Assembly: GCA_015061165.1 (NCBI GenBank)
Contig: SUXC01000007.1
Coordinates: forward strand, 1 to 64,000
DNA from: Bacteroidales bacterium
GTDB lineage: Bacteria > Bacteroidota > Bacteroidia > Bacteroidales > Paludibacteraceae
Direction: 5' to 3'
Length of the DNA stretch: 64,000 bases
Each line of letters opens with the position of its first letter. The stretch's first letter is position 1. A program made the translations under genes and the position numbers. The notes under the pieces are model-generated. The model worked only from the letters and a program-made list of their open reading frames with translations. It did no database searches and was not told where the DNA came from. Shown here piece by piece: positions 44,422 through 53,055 of the stretch.

Positions 44422-44805
44422 ATGGCAAAAAAATCAGCAATTTCGGGTGAATACCTCATCCAAGTAGAAGACAGCGGTAGTGTTGTTGTTTGGAGAATTT
44501 TTGATAATGTAAAAGCATCGCTCCGCGAGATAGCAGCATTAAAAGAGTTTGAATACAATCCTGACTGGACTACGCGACAATTTGGTAGTCATATCTGCAA
44601 AGAGTTTGGTGATGGCAAAACAGCTACTGTAGGTGGTTATGTAATTCAAGTGAGAGAGAATGGCAGTATTGAATCTTATCGCCACTTTGAAAATACCAAA
44701 GCCGCGCTTCGTGAGATCGCTGAAAAAATAGGCTTTGAGTATAGCACAGATTGGACTACACGACAATTCGGAAGCAAACTTGTAGATGCACTTGAGGGTA
44801 AGTGA
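44422..44805 (+). CDS. Protein with two copies of an LREIA/DWTTRQFG domain
   Basis: A 127-residue protein made of two repeats of about 60 residues. Each repeat reads Y-x-IQV-x-(D/E)-x-GS, then F-(D/E)-N-x-KA-x-LREIA, then FEY-x-x-DWTTRQFGS (first about 9-70, second about 72-125). The same module appears once at the N-terminus of the protein at 45510. The fold would be a small alpha/beta domain ending in a helical DWTTRQFG segment; a nucleic-acid or protein-binding role is possible, but no function is known to me. It follows the candidate RNA and the 14 bp inverted repeat. Confidence 0.75.
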   Translation: MAKKSAISGEYLIQVEDSGSVVVWRIFDNVKASLREIAALKEFEYNPDWTTRQFGSHICKEFGDGKTATVGGYVIQVRENGSIESYRHFENTKAALREIAEKIGFEYSTDWTTRQFGSKLVDALEGK

Positions 44806-44878
44806 TAAAAAATCATACGAGAGGTTAATTTTTGATAATAATTTGCTATATTGTAATAGACAAACTAATTTAATCAAA

Positions 44879-45430
44879 ATGAACTACACAGAACTACAAT
44901 GGAAACAATGCCATATAACCGATGTGATTGATAATAGAATATCACCACATACTGGATCTATTATATATCGGTGGTGGTTTCACGAAGATTCAGAAATAAT
45001 GAATGTACTTCGTGAACATGCTGGCGATGTTCAATTTGAAAAGATCAAAAGGAAATTCCCAGAAGATAACGCAGTTGCAAGTGGCACTTATTATGCTCTC
45101 TATTTGGGTAAAGGAGTTAATGGCAGAAGACGCCTGAAAAATCATTTAAGTCCACGCAAACGCACATCCACGCTGCGCAGAACAATTGGTGCATTGCTGA
45201 ATATGAATGATGAAAAAGAAATAACCGATGCACTATCAACCTGCTATTACGAATGGTGTGAACTGGATTGTAACAAAAAGGAATTAGAAACAATAGAAAA
45301 AGGTCTAATTAAAGACGGATACTTCCCTCTCAACCTCAAAGACAATCCGAATATTGGCGATTGCTGGAAAGAGGTCATTCAGAAAAAACGCAAAGCATTG
45401 ATGTGCCATAGAGAGCTTCAATGGATATAG
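44879..45430 (+). CDS. GIY-YIG-like nuclease-domain protein
   Basis: A 183-residue protein. The central part reads like a divergent GIY-YIG nuclease: YYALYLGKGVNGRRRLKNHL (about 76-95, with the Tyr...Tyr-x-Gly-Lys strand and an Arg in the following helix), STLRRTIGALL (about 102-112), then an acidic late helix (ELETIEKGLIKDGYFPLN) that could supply the metal-binding Glu. The ATG at 44879 is preferred; the in-frame ATG at 44786 lies inside the upstream gene. The first 12 residues (MNYTELQWKQCH) and the upstream DNA resemble those of the gene at 46633. Moderately sure of the fold; the target is unknown. Confidence 0.65.
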   Translation: MNYTELQWKQCHITDVIDNRISPHTGSIIYRWWFHEDSEIMNVLREHAGDVQFEKIKRKFPEDNAVASGTYYALYLGKGVNGRRRLKNHLSPRKRTSTLRRTIGALLNMNDEKEITDALSTCYYEWCELDCNKKELETIEKGLIKDGYFPLNLKDNPNIGDCWKEVIQKKRKALMCHRELQWI

Positions 45431-45509
45431 TTATTCTAAGACAAATAATAAAAGGAGAAAGCCGAAAATCCGAGAAAGAGTAGGCGACTTATTTAATAAA
45501 TCTAACATT

Positions 45510-46514
45510 ATGATTAAGAAAGATGTAACTTATGGCGATTGGAGAATTGTTCGCCATGATGACTCCAAAATGGAGGTGTACAAAAACGGAGAGTTGTGCC
45601 CAAAATCTGCTCCTGCATTGCGTGAGATTGCAGAAGAAGTAGGATTAGAAGTTAATCCAGATTGGCGTACATCACAATTGGGAAGGAATGTAATTAAGGC
45701 TGTTGAGGCAAAACTTAACAACCAGAACAGTAATACTAACAAAGTGAAACTGTCTTTAAATCCACAAACCGCAATTCGCCTTTCATTGTTCCCTATTGTA
45801 GGAGAAGAATCAATTCGAATGGTTGAAGATAATTGTTTTGATATAGATCTTTTATATGACCTCGAGAGTTTATATATTGAGAACACAGAAAGAATGTATG
45901 ACATTATCGTTGACTTTTATGTATCGAATCACGGAGTTGAAATTTGCATTGATGACGAAGATTCTGAAGAATTGGAGGAGAATGCTCTCGTTGTTGACTA
46001 TGGTATGGCTGATGAAGCTGATGCAGACGAACCAAGTGAGGATTTTGCTCTAGTAGATACAATGAAACTAGCTGGGGAGCAAAGTGGCATTAGCAAAGAG
46101 ATTTTCCAAGACATTATCGATCGTCATAACGAAGGCGAGGAAGATGATCATGTACATATTATCGTTGATGCTATTCGCCGCCGAATGAAACAAGTAGCAG
46201 AGCAATTGGTAAATGACGGATTAGCAGACGACGCTGACTCTGTGCAGTTTGCATTACAATACGGTCATATTTACGATTATGTATATTCTTGTGAAATAGA
46301 AGCTGATGAATTTGACATTGAAAAGTTGCGTCCTATCGACTGTTGCGACTGGAACGATAGTAATGTTTCGGAAGTATTACAAGAGCAATGGCCAGACCGA
46401 TTGCTGAACAGTATAGTATATGATGGCAAATTCTATGAAGTTGAATGTGAACAGATTGATACCTTTGAGTTCAATGTTGACTTAGTTGATAGCGATTTGC
46501 ACAGTCTGTTGTAA
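45510..46514 (+). CDS. Acidic protein with N-terminal LREIA domain, unknown function
   Basis: A 334-residue protein. Residues 1-65 carry one copy of the module found twice in the protein at 44422 (YKNGELCPKSAPALREIAEEVG … DWRTSQLGRNV). The rest (about 75-334) is very acidic, with DDEDSEELEEN near 150 and repeated Asp/Glu runs. A helical section (about 195-245) and a cysteine pair (DCCDW near 285) precede a DRLLNSIVYDGKFYEVECEQ stretch. No family recognised. A perfect terminator follows 14 bases after the stop, so this ends a transcript that may begin at the RNA promoter. Confidence 0.7.
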   Translation: MIKKDVTYGDWRIVRHDDSKMEVYKNGELCPKSAPALREIAEEVGLEVNPDWRTSQLGRNVIKAVEAKLNNQNSNTNKVKLSLNPQTAIRLSLFPIVGEESIRMVEDNCFDIDLLYDLESLYIENTERMYDIIVDFYVSNHGVEICIDDEDSEELEENALVVDYGMADEADADEPSEDFALVDTMKLAGEQSGISKEIFQDIIDRHNEGEEDDHVHIIVDAIRRRMKQVAEQLVNDGLADDADSVQFALQYGHIYDYVYSCEIEADEFDIEKLRPIDCCDWNDSNVSEVLQEQWPDRLLNSIVYDGKFYEVECEQIDTFEFNVDLVDSDLHSLL

Positions 46515-46528
46515 TTCATAACTAAAAA

Positions 46529-46556
46529 TAAGAGGAGTGGAGCTCCACTCCTCTTA
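46529..46556. terminator. Strong intrinsic terminator
   Basis: TAAGAGGAGTGGAG directly followed by its complement CTCCACTCCTCTTA (14 bp, no extra loop) and a run of seven Ts. Confidence 0.88.
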
Positions 46557-46632
46557 TTTTTTTCTATTTCCATATTAATTTTCCTAAACCATTTGCTATG
46601 TTATATTGTAAGGACAATAAAACATAAATATT

Positions 46633-46884
46633 ATGACCTACCAACAAACACAATGGCAACAATGCCACGAAGAGGCGAATCGCCTGCGCCGCGAACTGAA
46701 AGCACTCAATGCTAATCGCGCTACGCTTACCGACCCCGCAGAAATTGAAGAAAAGAAGAAAGAAGCACACCTGTTGCAAACACAATATAACACGGCACTT
46801 GAGAAAATCAAAGAGATGAAGGATGAATATGAGTGGGAAAAGAGTGTAAACCGCGAATTCGATTGTATAGAGCAAACAGATTGA
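46633..46884 (+). CDS. Small coiled-coil protein, unknown function
   Basis: An 83-residue protein, almost entirely alpha-helical and charged (ANRLRRELKALNANRATL, EEKKKEAHLLQTQYNTALEK), a likely short coiled coil. Its first 12 residues MTYQQTQWQQCH, and about 40 bases upstream, resemble the start of the GIY-YIG-like gene at 44879, suggesting a duplicated gene start. It follows a strong terminator, so it has its own promoter; the gene at 46898 begins 13 bases after its stop. Confidence 0.65.
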   Translation: MTYQQTQWQQCHEEANRLRRELKALNANRATLTDPAEIEEKKKEAHLLQTQYNTALEKIKEMKDEYEWEKSVNREFDCIEQTD

Positions 46885-46897
46885 ACTAACAACAACT

Positions 46898-47533
46898 ATG
46901 AAAGTACTATTCATAAAAGAGAGAACGCACAAACTCGATGTGATGGAGAATGCAGTTCTAAAAACATTCTCGCAATGTGAAGATGTAGTGACTATCGCTA
47001 CTATCAAAGTAGGCGGTGTTCTAAATACTGTGAGTCAAATCAAGAAATTAATAAAGCAATATCAACCCGATGTGATTGTTGCCAAACATTTATTAGCATC
47101 GGTACTTCTCTTTGAATTGCCAAAAACAATAAAGAAAATTCTCATTGACCCATTCCTGGTTTTTGAAGATAGCGAAGATGGGATTAAATTAACTTTGGCA
47201 TTCAACTATGGAAGCGTAAAACTGTTTAATTGGTTGCTCAAGAATAGTATCGAATATGCGAACAATCCCGATAACGCTCGTGTCAGAAACTCATACTGCA
47301 TATTGCACAATGCGGACACAAGTTCTTCTCAATATGCTAAATGGGTATCGGCTTTTGAAGAAGCAAATAATCTTGGTGTTGTTACAGTATCTAAAGCGGA
47401 TAACATAATGACCCAATTAAGTACATGTCATCGCAGCATGAATCAAGCACGAGCATATCTTGATTCGGAATATGAATTGATCAATATAAGTGAATTAATA
47501 AACGGAGAAAGTCGAAAATCCGATGAAGAGTAG
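46898..47533 (+). CDS. Alpha/beta-hydrolase-like protein, unknown function
   Basis: A 211-residue protein. The pattern MKVLFIKE…, QIKKLIKQYQPDVIVAKHLLASVLLFEL and KKILIDPFLVFED resembles the front half of small serine-hydrolase-fold proteins such as YqiA/RBBP9, where DVIVGxSxGG is usual. Here that position reads AKHLLAS, so the nucleophile Ser motif is not obvious and activity is doubtful. The tail GESRKSDEE is shared, at the DNA level, with a short fragment at 45453-45483. The fold assignment is tentative. Confidence 0.6.
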   Translation: MKVLFIKERTHKLDVMENAVLKTFSQCEDVVTIATIKVGGVLNTVSQIKKLIKQYQPDVIVAKHLLASVLLFELPKTIKKILIDPFLVFEDSEDGIKLTLAFNYGSVKLFNWLLKNSIEYANNPDNARVRNSYCILHNADTSSSQYAKWVSAFEEANNLGVVTVSKADNIMTQLSTCHRSMNQARAYLDSEYELINISELINGESRKSDEE

Positions 47534-47554
47534 ACAATAATTTAAAAACTATCT

Positions 47555-47992
47555 ATGAGTATTTTAGATTCAACCAAATCAGGTAAGGCATTTTTCAAAG
47601 CAGAAATAGAAGAGTGGATTAAGCAGGAATTAAACATCTCAGAATATGATTATGAACTGAGATGGATTTCAGATAATGGTAAACCATACTATGCTATTGA
47701 TGTCCACAATCAAGATGTAAACCTCAATGACTATCCTAATGAGCAATTGCCTGACTATATTCAGTTTGGAGAGATAGTTGGAGGTAATTTCCTTTGTGCT
47801 TATAGCAAACTTACAAGTGCAAAAGGATTTCCACGCATGGTAGGTCGTACCTTTGATTGCAGTTTCTCGCTACTCACTTCATTGGATGGAATGCCAGAAA
47901 CTGTAGATCGCGATTTTATCTGCTTGGGTATGCCCTTCACTGAAGAGCAAATTCGAACAGCCACAAAGGTAACATGTAAGGTATATTTGTAG
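47555..47992 (+). CDS. Protein with short Cys-Ser-Leu-Thr-Ser beta repeats
   Basis: A 145-residue protein. After a helical N-terminus (about 1-35) and a linker, residues 70-130 contain about three turns of a repeat of the type (N/D)FxCxxSxLTSxxGxPxxV (GGNFLCAYSKLTSAKGFP, RTFDCSFSLLTSLDGMP, RDFICLGMPF). Such repeats form small right-handed beta/leucine-rich-like solenoids and are common in phage- and island-encoded proteins of unknown role. It starts 22 bases after the previous gene and is 8 bases before the next, so it is probably in one operon with both. Confidence 0.7.
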   Translation: MSILDSTKSGKAFFKAEIEEWIKQELNISEYDYELRWISDNGKPYYAIDVHNQDVNLNDYPNEQLPDYIQFGEIVGGNFLCAYSKLTSAKGFPRMVGRTFDCSFSLLTSLDGMPETVDRDFICLGMPFTEEQIRTATKVTCKVYL

Positions 47993-48000
47993 CAAAAAGG

Positions 48001-48660
48001 ATGAACGAAATCTTAAAACATAGAGTAGTGTCATTTGAACATCGATTTCTCTTGCATGGCGAGAGAAGCACTATCGCGTGCTTTGCCGTCGTTCAGCCTG
48101 ACCATTTTTATCCATTTACTCCTTCGAATCGTGTGGAGTATCGCCGTGAAGCAAAAAGCAAACGCACTCCACAACTCGTAGCAGAAGGACTGATGCGTAT
48201 GAGTCCTTTGGGTATAGATTTGCAAAGCAATACTACATCTCATACCGCGAGGGTGGTAGTCAATCGCTCAAAACATTGCTTACTTAACTGGGCTAAACAT
48301 TCGCATATTCATTCGATGGTGTATGTTTATCCAACTGCTGATGATATTATACTGGAATATTGGGTGCATCAGTCAACGATACAAAATGAACCTACTCCAA
48401 CCATAATGGAAGAGTATGTACTGAAGCAAACCGTAACAGTAGGAATGGATAGCCTACAACAAGAAACGATAAGCATACCATTTGAGGGATATAATTACGA
48501 TATTGCCATAGAAGAACTCTATGCTATCCATCAAAAGATAGAAAATAATATCCAAGAGATAGTTGCTAAAAAAGGTTGGGATAAAGAATTTACATTGGAT
48601 ATGGCAACCAACCATACTGGCATGCATGCCGCATATTTTCGTAGTCAAGTTTATAAATAG
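48001..48660 (+). CDS. Protein of unknown function
   Basis: A 219-residue protein without motifs that I recognise. It is rich in His and Tyr (HCLLNWAKHSHIHSMVYVYP near 90-109) and has a beta-rich first half, an acidic middle and a helical tail (LYAIHQKIENNIQEIVAKKG, about 177-196). No signal peptide or membrane segment. Last gene of the island's second transcript; the right copy of the 150 bp repeat begins 103 bases beyond its stop. Confidence 0.65.
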   Translation: MNEILKHRVVSFEHRFLLHGERSTIACFAVVQPDHFYPFTPSNRVEYRREAKSKRTPQLVAEGLMRMSPLGIDLQSNTTSHTARVVVNRSKHCLLNWAKHSHIHSMVYVYPTADDIILEYWVHQSTIQNEPTPTIMEEYVLKQTVTVGMDSLQQETISIPFEGYNYDIAIEELYAIHQKIENNIQEIVAKKGWDKEFTLDMATNHTGMHAAYFRSQVYK

Positions 48661-48762
48661 CGACTATAACTACAAATAATTCATCCCTTCCTCTCAAATC
48701 TCATTCGAGCCTCTAGTGCTGCTAGTACTCATAGTTCGACTATCTACCCACCACCACCTGTC

Positions 48763-48912
48763 TAGCCTTGCGCTTCCGCCCGCGAGTGTTTCTTGTATTC
48801 CCACCACCTGTCTAGTTCTCGGCACTAACTCGCCGAGCAAATATTCTTCCACCCTGCTCGACGGTGTCCCGTCTCGTGTTTCCCGATTCCCTAATCTCCA
48901 AACCTTAAACAG
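48763..48912. repeat. 150 bp direct repeat, right copy
   Basis: Matches 43649-43798 in length and order. Contains an intact CTCGGCACTAACTCGCCGAG palindrome that is partly broken in the left copy. Confidence 0.85.
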
Positions 48913-48975
48913 CAGCACCAAAGGCACCTCACAGAGTCTTCAATCTATAAACTTGTAATTATAGACTATAATCAT

Positions 48976-49006
48976 TTGGATATCTGCAAATTTTTCCGTA
49001 CCTTTG
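48976..49006 (+). promoter_or_regulatory. Promoter of the sirtuin-CPBP pair
   Basis: TTG 48976-48978, 20 bases, TACCTTTG 48999-49006; leader of about 35 bases. Confidence 0.72.
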
Positions 49007-49047
49007 CACTCGATAATCATACAAAACTAACATAACCCCTATTTATT

Positions 49048-49752
49048 ATGACTAAGAAAATCGTTGTTTTTACAGGAGCAGGTGTATCCGCTGAGAGCGG
49101 ATTAGGCACATTTCGTGGCTCCGACGGCATGTGGGACCGCTACCGCATAGAGGATGTGTGCACACACGAAGCATGGCTCAATAATCCGCAACTCTGCGTT
49201 GAGTTCTACAACATGCGCCGTCGCGAAGCCCTCGCTGCTCAACCCAACGCTGCGCATTATGCCATCGCGCGCCTGCAGGAGGCTATTCCTAACACTCAGG
49301 TTATCACCCAAAACATTGACAACCTCCACGAGCGAGCAGGTAGCCACGATGTCATTCACCTGCATGGTGAATTGACCAAACTGCGTTCTGAGACCAACGA
49401 ACTATCAACCATCGACATCGACGGGTGGGAGCAGCATTATGGCGACCGCCATCCCGATGGCTCGCTACTGCGCCCATATGTGGTATTCTTCGGAGAAGGA
49501 GTGCCTTATTTCCCATTGGCTTGCGAGGTCGCCAGTCAAGCAGATATTCTTATCGTGGTGGGCACATCGCTCAATGTCTATCCCGCAGCATCCTTGTTGC
49601 AATATGCGCCCTCTTCGGCAGAGATTTATGTGCTTGATCCCAACACTCCCGAACTCGGCATCTACCGCCACCGTGCACACCATATCCAGAAAAATGCCTC
49701 TATCGGTGTCCCCGAACTCGTAGAAAAACTAATACAGGATATAATCATCTAA
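49048..49752 (+). CDS. NAD-dependent protein deacylase (sirtuin)
   Basis: A 234-residue sirtuin that removes acyl groups from lysines using NAD. Motifs are FTGAGVSAESGLGTFRG (about 8-24), QNIDNLHERAG with the catalytic HLHGEL (His106), and VVGTSLNVYPAASLL. The zinc-ribbon cysteines usual in CobB-type enzymes are missing: the segment after His106 up to FFGEGVPYF has no Cys. That makes it a zinc-free branch; related sequences in Bacteroidota also seem to lack them. It is 14 bases upstream of the CPBP gene and probably co-transcribed. Confidence 0.92.
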   Translation: MTKKIVVFTGAGVSAESGLGTFRGSDGMWDRYRIEDVCTHEAWLNNPQLCVEFYNMRRREALAAQPNAAHYAIARLQEAIPNTQVITQNIDNLHERAGSHDVIHLHGELTKLRSETNELSTIDIDGWEQHYGDRHPDGSLLRPYVVFFGEGVPYFPLACEVASQADILIVVGTSLNVYPAASLLQYAPSSAEIYVLDPNTPELGIYRHRAHHIQKNASIGVPELVEKLIQDIII

Positions 49753-49766
49753 AATCTATACTAATT

Positions 49767-50711
49767 ATGGCAGTAAAAGGAAAATATGAACAAGTACACT
49801 GGGTTATCAAAGTCATTCAATGGTTGGGATGTATATTCCTATTGAGCATTCTTGCGATGGGAAGTATCTTTCTATTCAAACAACCATTGTCAGTCAATGC
49901 ATTAAAATGGGTGCAGTTCATTCAAACGACCGCTATATTCTTGCTCCCCCCCTTGTGCATGGCATATCTGTGGAGCAAACAACCATTGGAGTGGTTGCGG
50001 ATGAAAGGCAATGGGCGATGCACAATAGGCGATAAGCGATGGATGATGGGCAATGGGATATGGGCTATAATCCTGATGTTAGTGGCATTGCCCGCAATAA
50101 ACCTATTGGGCTATTGGAATCAACAAATGACCCTCCCTGCCTTCCTCGAACCACTGGAGCAATGGATGAAAACATCTGAAGAAAATGCAAAAGTACTAAC
50201 AGAGCAGTTTCTGAATGTAACTACCTTCGGTGGACTGATTATCAACCTGCTACTGATGGCATTATTGCCCGCTATGGCAGAAGAATTGACCTTCCGCGGC
50301 GTGTTGCAACGACTGTTTCAGGCGAAAGGCGAGAAGCAAGAGGAGAAAGGCGAGAGGATACCACACCTGGCGATTTGGTGCAGCGCCATACTATTCTCAG
50401 CGATACACTTGCAGTTCTACGGCTTTGTGCCTCGTATGCTGATGGGTGCGCTGTTTGGCTATATGTTAGCATGGACGGGCAGCCTGTGGATACCTATATT
50501 GATGCACTTCACCAACAACGCCATGGCAGTACTGCTCTACTTTGTTGCCCTGCGACAAGGTTGGGACATGGAAAAAGTAGATGCCATAGGTACAAACGAC
50601 ACCCTATGGTTGGGTGTCGTCAGTATGGTGATAACCGTTGTGGGGATTTATGCTTTTCGTCGTTCTATCACGATGAGCAATGCTTCCTCGCGAATGTCCA
50701 AGGGCAACTGA
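49767..50711 (+). CDS. CPBP-family intramembrane metalloprotease
   Basis: A 314-residue membrane protein with about eight helices. The CPBP (Abi/CAAX-protease-like) motifs are AEELTFRG with Glu172-Glu173 and Arg177, the second motif around SAIHLQFYGFVPRMLMG and the third in HFTNNAM. Family members are putative intramembrane proteases, some linked to bacteriocin immunity. Two stretches look like repeat expansions inside the gene: NGRCTIGDKRWMMGNGIW (about 82-99) and AKGEKQEEKGER (about 186-197). The last 64 bases overlap the convergent gene at 50648. Confidence 0.85.
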   Translation: MAVKGKYEQVHWVIKVIQWLGCIFLLSILAMGSIFLFKQPLSVNALKWVQFIQTTAIFLLPPLCMAYLWSKQPLEWLRMKGNGRCTIGDKRWMMGNGIWAIILMLVALPAINLLGYWNQQMTLPAFLEPLEQWMKTSEENAKVLTEQFLNVTTFGGLIINLLLMALLPAMAEELTFRGVLQRLFQAKGEKQEEKGERIPHLAIWCSAILFSAIHLQFYGFVPRMLMGALFGYMLAWTGSLWIPILMHFTNNAMAVLLYFVALRQGWDMEKVDAIGTNDTLWLGVVSMVITVVGIYAFRRSITMSNASSRMSKGN

Positions 50712-51097
50712 ATGTTGCGTAGTTGAATACTGCGCACCCAACCTGGTACATCCTTGCTTTGCAGCGTATCAAAGACATCTCGAATCATTTGATATTGCTC
50801 TGCCGTGTAGTCTTCCGCAGGGATACCAATGAGCGCATCCAACTCCTCGTCATCGTAATACTCCACCTTGGCATTGGTCTGCAAAAGTGTCTCACGTTCG
50901 CAAACCAAGTGCTCACCGCAGCAGCCATCGTCCGCGCTTTGCGTAGAGAGGTTTGGTGTCTGCTCCGCAGACTGTTCAGCATTGTTCAGAAGTTCAGTAT
51001 TGTTTTTCTGCTGCTGGCGGGCACGAACCTCGAAGACAATCAGCACAGCAATGCCGAGAGCCACGAAAAGTATCAAAGGTAATAGACTACTCCACAT
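50648..51097 (-). CDS. Small membrane-anchored protein with Cys motif, unknown function
   Basis: A 149-residue protein with an N-terminal membrane helix (about 4-25), a variable Gln/Asn/Glu linker, then a conserved block: [17 protein letters not shown] (about 57-73), [13 protein letters not shown] and [15 protein letters not shown] recognise this arrangement from Bacteroidales genomes, where it is a conserved hypothetical; the CC…C cluster may bind metal. Its start overlaps the end of parE by 11 bases, and its end overlaps the convergent CPBP gene by 64 bases. Confidence 0.72.
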   Translation of the reverse strand: MWSSLLPLILFVALGIAVLIVFEVRARQQQKNNTELLNNAEQSAEQTPNLSTQSADDGCCGEHLVCERETLLQTNAKVEYYDDEELDALIGIPAEDYTAEQYQMIRDVFDTLQSKDVPGWVRSIQLRNIQLPLDIREEALLIVIERRKA

Positions 51098-53009
51098 CTT
51101 CTTCTATAACAAGGTTGTTGATTATGAAGTTTTGACGCTCGGTCGTATTTTTACCCATATAGAAATTGAGCAAGTCTTTGACGGCATCTTCCTTGCGCAG
51201 TGTAACTTGGTCGAGGCGTATCTCCTTACCAATAAAGCCCTTAAACTCATCGGGACTGATCTCACCAAGACCTTTGAATCGCGTAATCTCGGGATTAGGT
51301 TTCAGTTCTTCAATAGCACGCAGGCGTTCTTCATCGGAATAGCAATAGCGTGTCTCCTTCTTGTTCTTCACGCGGAAAAGAGGGGTTTGGAGAATATAGA
51401 CATGCCCCTTCTTGACTAAATCAGGGAAGAACTGCAAGAAGAAAGTTAGCATGAGCAGACGGATGTGCATACCATCCACATCGGCATCGGTCGCGATAAT
51501 GACCTTATTATAACGCAGTTCATCCAGACCGTCCTCAATATTCAACGCCGATTGCAAGCAATTGAACTCTTCGTTTTCATACACGACCGACTTGCTTAGT
51601 CCAAAACTATTCAGCGGTTTACCACGCAATGAGAAGACTGCTTGGGTGCGCACATCGCGGCTCTTGGTAATGGAACCCGAAGCCGAAAGACCCTCCGTGA
51701 TAAAGATACTACTCTCTTGGCGCAAATCGTCATCAGCATCTTTGGCAGACTTGGTGGGTTTAGCATCGTTGTAGTGCACTTGGCAATCGCGCAGTTTGGG
51801 GTTGTTCAAGAGGTTCTTCTTGGCTCTCTCTCGTGCAGCCTTGGTGACACCCGCAATGGCTTTGCGCTCCTTCTCTGATTCCTGAATCTTTTGAAGCATA
51901 ACCTCCACCAATTCAGGATTCTTGTGCAAGTGATTATCCAACTGCTGTTTGATAAAATCACCCACGAACTTATTAACCGACAATCCACCTTCAGGCGACA
52001 TGTCTTTGGAGCCCAATTTCACTTTGGTTTGGCTCTCAAAAACAGGTTCTGACACATTAATGGCAATAGCGCCAACTACGCCATTACGAATATCGCTATA
52101 CTCCTGATTCTTGCTAAAGAACTCTTTGATAGTACGCGCAATTGCCTCTCGGAAAGCTACTTGGTGTGTACCACCTTGAATGGTGTGCTGACCATTCACG
52201 AATGAATGGTATTCTTCGCCACTCTGGTTGGTATGTGTAAGCGCAATCTCAATATCCTCGCCCTTCAAGTGAATGATAGGATACAGGGGTTCAACCGTCA
52301 TATTATCCGTGAGAAGGTCGAACAAACCATTCTTAGAGGTATATTTCTTACCATTATACACAAGAGTGAGACCCGTATTGAGGTAGGCATAATTGCGCAT
52401 CATGGTCTCAATAAACTCATCGCGGAAATGATAGTTCTCGAACAAGCCTTTGCTATTATCTGGCACAAACTCTATACGTGTTCCGCGTTTTTCGCTGCCC
52501 GTATAGTCTTGCACCTCGGTGTCCGAAATAAGGTGTCCCTGTCGGAACTCAGCACGACGTGTTTTGCCATCGCGGAAACTCTGAACCACAAACTTCCAAC
52601 TGAGTGCATTGACGGCCTTGGTACCTACACCATTCAAGCCGACGGACTTTTTGAATGCTTTGGTATCGTATTTACCACCCGTATTGAGCAACGACACCGC
52701 TTCCACCATCTTGCCCAATGGTATGCCACGGCCATAGTCGCGCACACAGACAATTTCACCCGTATAGCCCGACTCATCGGTATAAGGACGCACACTGACC
52801 TCTACCACCTTACCCTCATTCATGCGGAACTCATCGATAGAGTTGTCAATCGTCTCTTTGATAAGCACGTAGATACCATCATCGTCGTGCTTACCGTCAC
52901 CTAATTTACCGATATACATACCCGGACGACGGCGAATATGCTCGCGGTCATCTAAGTGGACGATATTATCGTCGTTGTACGAACTAGTTGGTATGATTTC
53001 TTCAGCCAT
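51087..53009 (-). CDS. parE: DNA topoisomerase IV subunit B
   Basis: ATPase/TOPRIM subunit of a type II topoisomerase (ParE/GyrB family), 640 residues. GHKL ATPase motifs are [24 protein letters not shown] and [14 protein letters not shown]. The transducer follows (about 230-390), then the TOPRIM motifs [11 protein letters not shown] and [14 protein letters not shown]. The C-terminal [15 protein letters not shown] ends as in ParE. Its length, and the absence of the extra GyrB insertion, favour ParE. It is preceded on the same strand by the zinc-ribbon gene (46-base gap with a CCACTTCT/AGAAGTGG hairpin near 53019-53039). Confidence 0.92.
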   Translation of the reverse strand: MAEEIIPTSSYNDDNIVHLDDREHIRRRPGMYIGKLGDGKHDDDGIYVLIKETIDNSIDEFRMNEGKVVEVSVRPYTDESGYTGEIVCVRDYGRGIPLGKMVEAVSLLNTGGKYDTKAFKKSVGLNGVGTKAVNALSWKFVVQSFRDGKTRRAEFRQGHLISDTEVQDYTGSEKRGTRIEFVPDNSKGLFENYHFRDEFIETMMRNYAYLNTGLTLVYNGKKYTSKNGLFDLLTDNMTVEPLYPIIHLKGEDIEIALTHTNQSGEEYHSFVNGQHTIQGGTHQVAFREAIARTIKEFFSKNQEYSDIRNGVVGAIAINVSEPVFESQTKVKLGSKDMSPEGGLSVNKFVGDFIKQQLDNHLHKNPELVEVMLQKIQESEKERKAIAGVTKAARERAKKNLLNNPKLRDCQVHYNDAKPTKSAKDADDDLRQESSIFITEGLSASGSITKSRDVRTQAVFSLRGKPLNSFGLSKSVVYENEEFNCLQSALNIEDGLDELRYNKVIIATDADVDGMHIRLLMLTFFLQFFPDLVKKGHVYILQTPLFRVKNKKETRYCYSDEERLRAIEELKPNPEITRFKGLGEISPDEFKGFIGKEIRLDQVTLRKEDAVKDLLNFYMGKNTTERQNFIINNLVIEEDVE

Positions 53010-53055
53010 AAATCAGACCACTTCTTTGTTAGAAGTGGGAAGTTAGGGGATGGGA

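Larger units (their letters stand above)
48661..49047. other. Intergenic: right 150 bp repeat and sirtuin promoter
   Basis: No gene. It contains the right repeat copy (48763-48912) and, 63 bases on, the consensus promoter for the sirtuin gene (48976-49006). Confidence 0.65.
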
